41,602 bases of DNA from Brachionus plicatilis (GCA_010279815.1 QEOQ01000690.1:529339-570940), one strand, 5' to 3'. Numbered from the stretch's first letter, positions 20,738-30,272 are shown. The notes: generated by a model not told the origin, from the letters alone. A program made the numbers and translations.

Positions 20738-22125
20738 AGCTTTTATTTTATTTTTTTATTTATTTGTTTTCTGTACTGAGCTAAAGCTCCTTCAGAATAA
20801 GTTAAAAAGAAAAATAAAAAAAAAATAAATAAAAATGAAATAAAATAAAAATAAAATTAAAGTTAATAAAATGAGAGAAAAAAATAAATAATCAAAATAA
20901 AGTAAATGAGCTAAAAAAATGAAAGTTGAAAAGACATAAATTGGAATAGATTGTTATATGTGGCACATGTTTAAATAGTTAATGTTTCAGGAAAAAAAGA
21001 AGAAATAGTAAAGTAGCAATTACACAATGGAGTTGGGTATTCAATATATCTTGATTCGAAACCTTTTTTGTATTTCTTCACCAGTCTTTCAACCAATGGA
21101 ATAGAATGACTCAGTCCTTTTCCAACATATCTCTCACTCAATTCAAAAAGCCGATTCGAGACTGTTAGTAATTTTAGTTTATTAAAAGCCTCATGATGCA
21201 CGATGTTGGAGGGAGTATCATATTTTAACTTAAGAATAGATCTGACCGCTGTATTCTGAATTGCTTGTAGTTTTTTGATATTTTTTTCTGAAAATGAATT
21301 TAAGCAAGGAAAAGAATATTCTAAGATTGATTGACTAAAGACTTATATAAATTTCCTAGTGTGTTTTGATTGAGACCCCATTTTTTGTTTGACAATATCT
21401 TAATAATATTTAGTCTTTTATTGCAGCGTTCTTTAATTTCGTCTTCCAGTATATTAAAGTTTAACTTAGAATCAAATTTAATACCAAGAAACTTGATTTC
21501 TTTTTGGCTCACTATTCTGTTTTCATAAATTTTTAAGTTTAGATTATCACTCTCTTTTTTGTACCTAGAAAAGACTACTGAACGACTTTTCAACTGATAT
21601 CTTCATTTTCCATTTAATAAGCCATTGTTCTAGTTCGTTGAGGTATTTATTAATCTTATTTTCTAGGTTCCCCTTTTTGATATAAATGAAGAATGTAACT
21701 AGATCATCTGCGAAAAGCAGAGAGTATTCATTATTTGTTTTGTTTCTTTTGGGGATGTCATTTATATATATACTAAATAAAAGAGGATTAATTACTGAGC
21801 ATTGAGGAACACCTGCAGTTATTTGATATTCTTCGCTCAGATGGTCATTCACATTTACCTTAATTGTCCTACAGTCTAAAAAGGATCTAATCCAGATAGT
21901 CAAGTAATGAGGTGGATTTATTTTAATAAATTTAAAAATAAACCTTCATGCCAAACCCTATCAAAGGCTTTAGAAATATCAAAATAAGGCTGCAAACTCT
22001 TTTTTTTCTATTAAATGATTCCACAATTTTTTGAATTAAAAAGAAAAGATTATCTGATGTTCGCCGGTGTTTTCTAAATCCAGATTGCTCCTGGATAAGG
22101 AATATGCTGTGTCTTATGTGTGTTT
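20738..22125 (-). mobile_element. 5'-truncated CR1/Jockey-like LINE (RT domain and 3' end)
   Basis: Minus-strand coding pieces in order: IQEQSGFRKHRRTSDNLFFL (RT start, near 22100), GFGMKV remnant, then 21903-21565 with GVPQCSVINPLLFSIYINDI and the catalytic FADD at 21714-21703, 21593-21321 with KFLGIKFDSKLN, and 21201-20971 with the C-terminal GFESRYIEYPTPLCNCY. At least two frameshifts separate them. The 3' end has TTATTCTGAAGGAGC, a GAGCTTTAGCTC hairpin and an A-rich TAAATAAATAAA tail at 20740-20790. The RT motif has Cys in the usual GVPQGS. The 5' end is cut directly against the MULE subterminal repeats at 22126. No endonuclease remains. Confidence 0.85.
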
Positions 22126-22345
22126 TTATCAGTGAAGTAGTTTGTTTGTCACCTAGTTTAGTGTATATTAGTTATTAGTCATTAATTTAATTAGTCACCA
22201 TTTTTTTGTTTGATTCCGAAAATACTTAATTTTTCACTCAATTAGTTTATTTGTCACTCAGTTAGTTTAATTATCAGTGAAGTAGTTTGTTTGTCAGTAG
22301 TTTAGTTTTTTTGTTGTCAGGAAAATGGAAATTTTTTTGTCAGTC

Positions 22346-22762
22346 CATTAAATGATGGCCTTTTTCTTTTTGGTAGAGAAACGGCAATCGAATTTCTTTG
22401 CTATATCGCTAACTAAAAAATATTCCCAAGAAAAGACTACCTGAAATTTTTTATTATTCGATGAACATATTAACGATGATAACGATGATATATTTTATTA
22501 TTTCCTTTCTAGCAAAATTACCTTTATTTTAAAAATTTAAGTCTTATTCTGATCAAATAACAAGATTGATTTGATAAAAAAGGTATATGTTTTAAAAATA
22601 TAAAAAGGAATATTAAAACAATTTATTCAACTTTTAAATATTTTTTTCTTACTAAAAATTTTTTACCTAAAGGGTCAAAAAAGAAGTCCAAGTCGTACAA
22701 ATAAAGTACACATGTGAAAATAAAAGCTGGGCTCTTTTTAAATGAATTTTATTTATGTAAAT
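22346..22762. other. AT-rich spacer with a diverged dispersed repeat
   Basis: No gene seen. The part 22520-22675 (ending ACCTAAAGGG) resembles 33345-33500 (ending ACCTAAAGGA), suggesting one more diverged repeat family. Confidence 0.4.
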
Positions 22763-23044
22763 AAAATGACATTGTGAAATTTCATACAAAACTTCCAATA
22801 CAAAAAAACTTCCAATACAAACAATCTGTGCAAATTCTGCAAAATTGCACACTATTTAAAAGTATTAAAAATAAAGCGTAATTTATTTGCACAGATTTTG
22901 CAGACTTCTGCAGAAGGTGAAACAACAGTTGTTTCACTTTGTTTCATTTACAGAACAAGTTTTTGACTTTTAGAACAAAAGTTATATAATTTTTTTATTT
23001 TTGTATTGGAAGTTTTGTATGAAAATTCACAATGTCAAATAAAA
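22763..23044. mobile_element. ~0.28-kb MITE with ~48-bp TIRs
   Basis: The left end (TGACATTGTGAAATTTCATA, then CAAAACTTCCAATACAAAAA) is the reverse complement of the right end (TTTTTGTATTGGAAGTTTTG, then TATGAAAATTCACAATGTCA). The interior has paired words around TCTGTGCAAATTCTGC and GCACAGATTTTGCAG. A half-related end (TATTGGAATTTTTGTATGAA) occurs near 38790. No coding sequence. Confidence 0.78.
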
Positions 23045-23266
23045 TATTAATTTTACTTTCATATTTTTGTTATAAACCTTAAATATGAAATAATTTTCTT
23101 TCCGGATCTGTAAGGATCTAGTGGTTCGCGGTTATAACAAAATAATAAAAGAAATTAAATAATAATAATAATCACTTTATTAATAAATGGCCACTTCTAG
23201 CCTGAGCAAGGAAAAATGGAGAAAAGAAAAGAACAGATAATAATTTCAAAGTTTTCTTCCAATCGC

Positions 23267-23355
23267 ACATGTCTAGTATTTTACACAGTGTTAAATACTA
23301 TCAACTTGCTAAGCGCATGAGATCATAGTATTGCACTGTGAAACTATAGACATGT
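23267..23355. ncRNA. 89-nt imperfect hairpin, pre-miRNA-like candidate
   Basis: ACATGTCTAGTATTTTACAC at the 5' end pairs with GTGAAACTATAGACATGT at the 3' end, then CAGTG with CACTG and AATACTAT with ATAGTATT, leaving a loop of about 22 nt (TTGCTAAGCGCATGAG region). The stem is about 33 bp with small bulges, the size and shape of an animal miRNA precursor. A second small hairpin (GTTGTAGTT/AACTACAAC) follows at 23365-23391. It could equally be a tiny transposon foldback; expression cannot be judged from sequence. Confidence 0.35.
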
Positions 23356-23418
23356 AAGTTATCGGTGTTGTAGTTATTGAGAGAACTACAACATTTTAAT
23401 TAAAATAAAAAGGAAATA

Positions 23419-24214
23419 CCGTATCCCCTTGTTTAGCGACGCATGCTTTAATACCATGAGTACGATATTTAGTGCATGGTCTAACATAGACCTCACAATG
23501 TTAAATTTTTTATTTTAAAAGTCCTATGGGTCACATAGTCGATACATATTAAAAACGTAGCGTTTATAATAGAAATTCAAATAGTCTTTATTAGAGACTC
23601 GGGGTTTCAAACTTAAAAAAAATTAAATATAAAAAATATTTATTAAGTTTTTTTTATAGATGCGACGTTAGAGTTATGGTAAAAAAAATATTAAAAATAT
23701 TAAAAAATGTTAATTTTAATTATTGACCCGACATTTAAATTTAAAAATTTAAGACAAAAAAGAGAATAAAAAAATTAGAAAAAAAATTCTTTTGTCGATT
23801 TATTCATAGAACCTTTCTTTCTTCCTAGTGGCTTTCTAACTGAACCATTCTTGTTGTAAACAATTGGCGTACTAACACTTGTTGAAGTATTTTGTATATT
23901 TTGTTGTATTAGGATATCTTGCAATGGCAAACGTTGAACGGTGTGACCCTGCTGTGTACCGACAACAATGGTAATATTATTATTCTGACTATATATTCGT
24001 GGATCGTTTCGAACCATCATTATATCTAATGGGATTTGTACTGATGATATACACTGGGAAATATTTAGTGCTTGTGAAAAAGGGGCTAAATTTACTTGAG
24101 ACGATGATTACCAATATATAGTCAGAATAATAATATTCCCATTGTTGTCGGTACACAGCAGGGTCACACCGTTCAACGTTTGCCGTTCATGCGTCGCTAA
24201 ACAAGGGGATACGG
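23419..24214. mobile_element. TA-flanked inverted-repeat element (~0.8 kb)
   Basis: Perfect 27-bp terminal inverted repeats beginning CCGTATCCCCTTGTTTAGCG, each bounded by TA (23417-23418 and 24215-24216), fitting the Tc1/mariner/pogo group. The inner right part (24113-24184) is an inverted copy of the element's own 23936-23997 region, so the right end appears to have been built by internal inversion-duplication. The only open frame is 23775-24020 on the minus strand. Confidence 0.8.
23775..24020 (-). CDS. Short open frame in the TA-flanked element, unknown
   Basis: 81 codons, starting MMVRNDPRIYSQ and ending KPLGRKKGSMNKSTKEFFF. The GRKKGS stretch resembles an AT-hook DNA-binding motif, which would suit a transposase N-terminus or a host DNA-binding fragment. 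No catalytic residues are visible. Part of the frame (IYSQNNNITIVVGTQQGHTV) lies in the segment duplicated in inverted orientation at the element's right end. It may be a relic and not a gene. Confidence 0.3.
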   Translation of the reverse strand: MMVRNDPRIYSQNNNITIVVGTQQGHTVQRLPLQDILIQQNIQNTSTSVSTPIVYNKNGSVRKPLGRKKGSMNKSTKEFFF

Positions 24215-24216
24215 TA

Positions 24217-25650
24217 TTTATAATATTATTTTGAATTTATGTTGAGCCTGATCATTTGTTGTTTCACATATGCCCTGGGATTCGAAAAATTCGTCCCGAA
24301 TTATAGATACAAATAGAATTTAAATATACATTTTCAGAATAAAATTCTTCAAGTTTTTCTTTCATTGTAGAAAAGTTATCACACTTTATGGTTTCCTGTG
24401 TGTCAACAACTCGACCGTTTCATCTATTTTTGAAAATTTTTTGACGTTTCTATTTGAAGTCATTTAATTTTGGGGAATCAACATATTTTTTCGTTTTTTT
24501 CTATTAACTACGAAACCAGTATTTGATTAAAGTATTTTCTAAGAAAAGTATAGAGTCTTATTCCACAGTTAAAAAGCTGCTCTTATAATAGCAATAGAAC
24601 AAAACGTTCTACATTATTCATTTTAATTTTTCAAAAGGAACTAGCACTTGAATTTCAATACTTAAATTTAACAAAGTGTTTTGGAAATATCTTCCTAATA
24701 AAATGATAATATGATAAACAAATTAAAATATAAAACTGATCAATTTACAAATCTTGACTGATTTCAATTTTTTTAAAAATTGAAAAATAATCCTATTACT
24801 TAATTTAATTTTTTAAATTTTTTGGCGCTCTATTTAAATGCGAACTCATGTACAAAAAATAGGTGAATTGAGATTTTTCAGACAACAAATTTAAAATTAA
24901 TGAAAATTCGTGATTTTTTTATACTTTTAAAAATATGTAAATTAATTATCAAAAATAATTGAAAAACATGTAAATTATTGTCCTTGAAAAAAATTTTCAA
25001 AATTAAAAAGACGATTTTTTTTGGGATTTAGACTTGTTTTCGTTCCTAATGTCTTCTCTACCAGAATTCGAATTTTAGTTAATAAAAAAATCAAAACTTC
25101 CAATATTTTTTTTGATTTTTAGTGCCGTTCCAAGAATTTTTTATTTTAGATTCGAATCTTGAAAACGAATTTAAAATAAGAATTTCAGAGTTTGGCGCCG
25201 ACCATTTTTCAAGAGAAAAGACACGAAAAAAAATTATTTATTTCAATTTATTATTATAATTAAAGAAGCGTTATATGTAACCGGTTTATAATAAAACAAT
25301 GTTAATAATTATAATAATGAAGCTTCAGCAGCCTTACTATGGTAACTTTCTTGAATTCAAGTTTTGTTTTAGTTCTTTTTTCGAGAAAATTCAATATTTT
25401 ATTTTTAATTTTTTTGAGTATATATTTTATGTTTTTTTAAAATTTCTCACTTTTAATTTTTTTCAAAGCAATCTTAAAAATTATTTTACGGCACGACTAA
25501 ATTTATCTTCATATTAATATAACAAAAATGCAATGATAAAAATTTTATGATTGCATTTTTGTTTACTTTTAATAGATAAAACTCAGAAAAAATATTTTTT
25601 AAAAATAAACATTTATTTTAAACTTATAATTAGTTAATATTTTATTTTTT
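24217..25650. other. AT-rich intergenic stretch
   Basis: No coding region, repeat pair or RNA gene recognised. It lies upstream of the IRG-like GTPase and may include its promoter; no clear core promoter motif can be separated from the AT background. Confidence 0.5.
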
Positions 25651-25652
25651 AG
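25641..25652 (+). promoter_or_regulatory. Splice acceptor 20 nt before the GTPase start (5'-UTR or trans-splice)
   Basis: TTTATTTTTTAG is a strong polypyrimidine-AG acceptor directly before the short leader GAATTAAAACAG and the ATG at 25673. No matching upstream 5' exon can be seen. It may accept a spliced leader, which rotifers use, or end a 5'-UTR intron. Confidence 0.5.
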
Positions 25653-25672
25653 GAATTAAAACAGAAGATAAT

Positions 25673-27130
25673 ATGGACGAAAATTTTGAAACAAATGCAG
25701 AAGGCGATAGAGTGCTTGGTAGAATTATAAGTGATCTTGAAATCGTGACAAGAATATCTGATTGCTTAAATATTGCCATCATTGGCAAGACTGGAAGTGG
25801 AAAAAGTTCGTTTTTGAATGCTTTTCGAGGTATTTCAAATAATGAAGTTAATGCAGCAAGAGTAAGTGCTAATGCAGAAGGGTGTCGGGTCCATATTGAA
25901 GAAGCCAAATTCCAGCATATAATTAAAAAAGAAAATATCGAGTATCTTATTAATTTTTTTGATACCATCGGTTTTCAGGACAGCAATAATACTAATATTG
26001 AAAAATTTCTGAATGAGTTAAAAAAATTTCACAATATAGATGAATTTGACGCATTAATTTTTGTCACCAATGGAAGACTTTCTGGTCAAGAATTAGAAAC
26101 AGCTTTATTAAATGAGAAAAAAAAAGTGATGCTTTTTTTTGTGTACAATCAAGTTGACAATTTTTATCGGAGCCAACTCACACTCGAATGTTTGATTGAT
26201 GATGATTTACCTTTTAGAGATCAGGTCATTAAACACAGAGAAATGTTGGAAAATAAAACAAATGATATTCAAAAAGATATATGTGACTTGATTAACAGAG
26301 ATCAAATTTTTGGTAGTCTCTTTTCAGAGATAGAAAAATTTAGTTCAAATAACTTGAAAAGAGAAGAATACAAAAAAAAATTAATCGAAGAATCAGTTTA
26401 TTGTATCACGTCGTCTGCAAAATATCTTGAAGACGAATTATATTCAAGAGATGGATCACGATTGAAGAAAGAAATTGAGGAACATTTGGTTCGAACTAAA
26501 TTCAACAATATGAACATTAATCTGCTGGAACCATTTTCAAAAAGAACCATTTATTTAAAGAAAAAAAGCATTCTTGAGAATTTGTTCAATTCAAAAAAAT
26601 TGAAGATAGCAGGTGCTTCTTTAACAAGTGTTATACCATTTCTAGATATTTTGCCAACATCAAGGATTAATAGATCTTATAAGCAGGAATTCTTCGAAAA
26701 ATTTGGAATGAAAGAATTAAAAGACAAAATGAGAACAAACCCCAATGTGATTTCCGATTCTGAAAAAATACAGAAAATCAATAAAATATTTAAAGAAATA
26801 GAAAATGATGGAACAATCAAAAATCTAGATTCACTGCTTGATAATTCGAACATAACAGATATAAATGGTTTAAGAGAAAAAATAAAATATTTTATTAATA
26901 GTATCCTGCCGTCTATCGGAATAACTGCAGCAAGTTTGACAGATGATTTTGTAGCAAAAATTGCGGGATTTACATTAACTGTTACGACAAAATCTCTAAT
27001 TGTTTTAAGTTTGGTTTCGATTCCGTTTTCGATTGCAATTTTTTTGTTTTTACTTAAAAGAGGAGTTGAAAAAATACTTCTTAAGTATGAAGAATATGCT
27101 TTGCTATTATTTGAAGTACTACATAATTGA
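25673..27130 (+). CDS. IRG-like (immunity-related, interferon-inducible-type) GTPase
   Basis: Single open frame of 485 codons, no introns. GTP-binding motifs: G1 GKTGSGKS (residues 38-45), G3 DTIG (97-100, where IRGs usually have DxPG), G4 NQVD (159-162, a variant of [NT]KxD) and a candidate G5 SSAK (247-250). After the G domain, the segment AGASLTSVIPFLDILP (about 312-330), followed by YKQEFFEKFGM, resembles the helical region of IRG proteins. The C-terminus is hydrophobic (about 425-466, including SLIVLSLVSIPFSIAIFLFL), predicting membrane association. Length fits the family (about 400-480). In vertebrates IRGs act on pathogen vacuoles and membranes; here the role is unknown. The ATG is the first in frame after the acceptor at 25652. 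The altered G3 and G4 may change nucleotide handling. It could also be called a more distant dynamin/septin-like GTPase, but IRG fits best. Confidence 0.82.
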   Translation: MDENFETNAEGDRVLGRIISDLEIVTRISDCLNIAIIGKTGSGKSSFLNAFRGISNNEVNAARVSANAEGCRVHIEEAKFQHIIKKENIEYLINFFDTIGFQDSNNTNIEKFLNELKKFHNIDEFDALIFVTNGRLSGQELETALLNEKKKVMLFFVYNQVDNFYRSQLTLECLIDDDLPFRDQVIKHREMLENKTNDIQKDICDLINRDQIFGSLFSEIEKFSSNNLKREEYKKKLIEESVYCITSSAKYLEDELYSRDGSRLKKEIEEHLVRTKFNNMNINLLEPFSKRTIYLKKKSILENLFNSKKLKIAGASLTSVIPFLDILPTSRINRSYKQEFFEKFGMKELKDKMRTNPNVISDSEKIQKINKIFKEIENDGTIKNLDSLLDNSNITDINGLREKIKYFINSILPSIGITAASLTDDFVAKIAGFTLTVTTKSLIVLSLVSIPFSIAIFLFLLKRGVEKILLKYEEYALLLFEVLHN

Positions 27131-27286
27131 AGAGATAATTTTTATATTTTGAACTATATGAAATTTTAAAAGAATTTTTAAAAAGAAACTTATTATTATT
27201 TCCTTAATTATTAATTTGGATTATTTTTCCGTCTTTTAAAAGATATTTTCAAACAATTTAGAAAATCAAGAAAATCTTGAAAAAAA

Positions 27287-27292
27287 AATAAA
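27287..27292 (+). terminator. Candidate poly(A) signal of the GTPase gene
   Basis: AATAAA 157 nt after the stop codon, followed by a U-rich stretch. Weak evidence in such AT-rich DNA. Confidence 0.4.
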
Positions 27293-27899
27293 TTGAAGTG
27301 ACTTTTACCAACTTATATTCAAATTAGATGGATTAAATCCAGACATGCGCAAAAGGCAGACAAAAAAGTCATTTTAAAGTCTTTTCAAAGTCAATTCACT
27401 TACTTGATTTTTAAAAAATTTTCAAGTCAAATCATTTGATCTGACTTTTTGGAATTTTTCTTTTTTAATAAAAGACGGGACTCTCCGGTTATGTTATCGG
27501 CGCATAAAATATTTTTTACAAAACTGGTCACCTCCGGTTTTGTTATCATCTGTATAACAAAAAATGTTATCAAGGAAAAATGCTTTCAAACATGATAATA
27601 TTATATTTTAAATGATAACATAAAGTTTATTAATTATTGAAACAATTGAAATAGTAAAATGTGGACGTTAATACTTGCATATCATATATTTAATAAAAAA
27701 TATCATTGTTTTAATAAAAATTACCATAAATTTATTAAATCATAATAAAATAATTTATTGCATAATATTTTTAATAGATGTACCACAAAAAAATATATTT
27801 ATTACCAAATTTATTAAAAATAGATCAATTAAAAAAAAATATACCATAAAGAACACAAAATTACTACATATTTCGCACATTTTACTTACCACACATTTT
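27293..27899. other. AT-rich intergenic stretch with AAGTC-type repeat
   Basis: 27364-27455 is an AAGTC-rich repeat body similar to 4690-4735. 27475-27560 has two TCCGGTT-TGTTATC words. An open frame at 27675-27950 is pure A/T bias and overlaps real-looking sequence on the other strand; it is not called. Confidence 0.45.
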
Positions 27900-28046
27900 A
27901 CTCACGATTTCAGTAGTTTTTTGTCGCTTGCTACTTGGTCCTGGAACTGATTTGTCAACTTCGAAAATCAAATTTTCTTCTGGTTCTCTTAGATCAGACG
28001 GTTGAATTTGAAGACTTTTTAGAGTTTTAGCAAGAGCACCTCTTTT
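27900..28046 (-). pseudogene. Exon-like coding fragment with a 5' splice site, unknown protein
   Basis: Reading the minus strand gives an uninterrupted, non-AT-biased peptide: KKRGALAKTLKSLQIQPSDL, then REPEENLIFEVDKSVPGPSS and KRQKTTEIVSKMCG, followed directly by GTAAGT (complement at 27894-27899). This looks like an internal or first coding exon. Its upstream side runs straight into the A-rich 3' tail of the LINE at 28050. I do not recognise the family; the basic, Ser/Pro-rich character would suit a linker in a DNA-binding or transposase protein. No partner exon is visible within the next several kb on either side. Confidence 0.45.
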
Positions 28047-28049
28047 TTT

Positions 28050-28985
28050 GTTGTTATGTATTTTTTTTTTGTTTTCTTTGTTAAAACCTTTGGGCTTTCG
28101 CCCCTTCAGAGTTATGTTTATTAAAATAAGAGAAATAAAATTAAAAAAAAAATAAATAAGTTAATTATTACAATTAAATTAAAGAAAATATAGTTACAGA
28201 TTCTAATTTTTGAGAATTTAATTTTAGTAATAAAGAGTTGTTTAAAAGTTATGAGAAAAGGTTAATAGTTGTGGCTCACAATCAATGTCAAATTTATCAC
28301 TCAGATTAAGATCTGATTTAAGAAACATAGATGTTATAGGTGAAAGTATACAGAGAGGAGTTTTCTTAGAACCTTCTCTCCTTATACTGCTAGTACATTC
28401 TATATATTCATAAACGAGTTGTTGTATCAACTGATTGTGAGTTATTGCTTTATAAATAAATCTGATATTAATCTCGTACATTCTTTTACATACATCGCTC
28501 AAACCAGACTTAGACTTGGCATCAATTATTGATGGATAAGTCCTTTTAAATGGATCAAAATGCAGATCAAAAATTGACCTTATTGCTCTGTTCTGCATAG
28601 CTTGAATTTTTGAAATTGAAGCTTTAGAAATTGTGGAAAGAACAAAAAAAGAATAATCTATAATCGATCCAATTAAGGATCTAAAAATTCCTATCAGTGT
28701 TTTTTTTTCAACTTCCATGATTTGTGTGAAATGATCTTTATAATATTCAGTCTCTGTGCACATTTTTCTTTTATCCTTTCTATCTGATGGTTAAAGTTTA
28801 AGTTTTGATCTAAAATGCAGCCTAAAAATTAACTTCTTTCTCTTGCGGTATTTGTTAATTATTCATAAAAAGATTGAGAGATTTATTTCCTTTACTTGTT
28901 CTCGAAAAGACTATGCAGTTACATTTGGGAACTGACATCTTTAGCCTCCATTTGAAGAGCCAAGATTCCAATTCACTGGGGTAGA
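28050..28985 (-). mobile_element. 5'-truncated CR1-like LINE fragment (post-RT region and 3' end)
   Basis: The minus strand begins ELESWLFKWRLKMSVPKCNC (the segment after the RT FADD box), then passes through two in-frame stops or shifts to the frame 28763-28242, containing YKDHFTQIMEVEKKTLIGIF, SLIGSIIDYSFFVL and KIQAMQNRAIRSIFDL, the thumb and C-terminal domain. The 3' end at 28050-28110 has GGGCGAAAGCCC (a GNRA-type tetraloop hairpin) and an A-rich tail. It is a different subfamily from the LINE at 20738-22125 by sequence but has the same layout. Dead copy. Confidence 0.78.
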
Positions 28986-29089
28986 TTCGTATCTCTCAAT
29001 TTATGTTGCATTTATAGAATTAAGTTTTTATCTTAAGAAAAAAAGTTGTTTAATTTTTTATATATAGTAACACGGGGTCACCAGTTTTT

Positions 29090-29565
29090 ATAAAAAAATT
29101 CACCGTAAGTCAACTAGTTGATTAGGGTTTCTCAGCAGGTTTTTGATTGTGTTAAAATTTAGAGAACTGAAGGATCTTGGTGTCAGGTGTTTAGATCGTG
29201 CAACACGGACACCAAGTGCATCAAGTGAGCCCCTTCTTTGCTAATGCAACCATGCCGTGTTTCAGATCATTGAGTTAGGTTCAAATTGGGCTTAGTGCTG
29301 TTTATGGTCAAGTTGTAATATATATTATAGTGTAATGTTTGACCTTCGAGGGTTCAAACTTGCCTTGAGTATAATGAGGGGTGTGATTAAGATTTAATGA
29401 GATTGTCTGGGGAGACACCTAATGCCGCTAGGAACAGCAGCGCAGTCGCTAGGAACAGCAACTCTTCCAGGGAATCCTCAACGAGAATTTGAGTAAGGGA
29501 ATCAGATGAGAGAAGAGTTTGTTTATTTTTTTATTAAGACAAATAAATCTTCTTCTTCAAAGTAT
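29090..29565. other. GC-elevated unassigned segment (solo LTR or non-coding transcript?)
   Basis: Noticeably richer in G/C than its surroundings, with no long open frame. It contains the 12-bp palindrome TCAACTAGTTGA near 29108 and a direct repeat CGCTAGGAACAGCA (29425 and 29443 region), and ends in AAATAAATCTTC with a U-rich tail. Clear TG...CA ends with a target duplication could not be found, so a solo LTR is only one possibility. Confidence 0.3.
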
Positions 29566-29953
29566 AATTAATTTTAGATTTAAAATTTAATAAATATTTA
29601 AATGTGAAATCTTATGAATCATACAAAGTTATTTTAATCAACATTTTGACATGTCATAAATTTGCATAATTAATAAGATCGAGAAAATTAGACATCTTTA
29701 AAAATTAAAAATAAATTATAAAATAATTTCAATTTAAAAATTAAAAATTTCTTTTATTTAAAATGTTTTGTTTGTCTTGTTGTTGTTGCTGTCGTTGTGG
29801 TGCGTCCACCGCTACAATAGTATTTCGATAACCAAGTCAATGTAGACAAGCTTCAAGTAGCAAAAGTCTGATAAGTCAACACTATTGAGTTCATTGTTCC
29901 TGCTCTTCTTATCTTCATTGCCAAATCGATTTGTTTAATCAGATTAGTGGTAA

Positions 29954-30226
29954 GTGGAGTTTTTCTCTCAGTTTAGACAGAAAATCTCGATTAGAAATTG
30001 TGAATGTTTAGGCCAAGTTGGTTTGAGAGCTGAAGTTTCTAACAAATTTGTCATTGTAATCCATATTGAAAAGATACATACAAACAGGCTAACTGGGTGC
30101 AGATGGGCTTACCACGGCTCAAGTCAGACATTTCGTGTAAAAAAGAGTGTCTGCTTCGAACAAAATATGGTTGATGGTTGGCGGCTGAGAAGGACAATGT
30201 CCAAAAATAAAATAAAAAATCATAAA
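29954..30226 (+). pseudogene. Probable Merlin/IS1595-type (ISXO2-like) transposase relic
   Basis: The 91-codon plus-strand frame begins EFFSQFRQKISIRN, matching the usual SFFSxSKxSL block of ISXO2-like DDE transposases, and continues LGQVGLRAEV-SNKF, which resembles the GGxGLxVEVDESKF catalytic block. KIHTNRLTGCRWAYHGSSQT follows where RKYxRGRxVxGxWVFGG is expected. The spacing is compressed and the acidic residues of the DDE triad are largely lost. Assignment rests on these partial matches only. Confidence 0.4.
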
Positions 30227-30272
30227 TAATTTCTTAAAAATTATAAAAAAAATATAATTCTTAATTTTTTGT

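Larger units (their letters stand above)
19374..22345. mobile_element. Decayed Mutator-like (MULE) DNA transposon with nested insertions
   Basis: Both ends carry inverted arrays of about 20-bp units starting STGACAAA (left 19374-19510, e.g. CTGACAAATAAATTTATTGA; right 22126-22345, complement of CTGACAAACAAACTACTTCA). Between them, minus-strand MULE transposase remnants are interrupted by a LINE (20738-22125) and a small MITE (19944-20127). The N-terminal part of the transposase is missing between the LINE and the right array, so it was deleted or was never part of this copy. Confidence 0.65.

Noticed and set aside
23100..23140. A possible tRNA-like piece around GGTTCGCGGTTATAAC
   Set aside because: No cloverleaf can be completed around the TTCG-like loop.
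25299..25517. 72-codon Phe/Lys/Leu-rich open frame upstream of the GTPase
   Set aside because: Composition is that of AT-rich noise; no motif, no splice evidence.
27675..27950. 91-codon Ile/Lys/Asn-rich open frame
   Set aside because: A/T-biased noise; its end overlaps a better supported minus-strand exon-like fragment.
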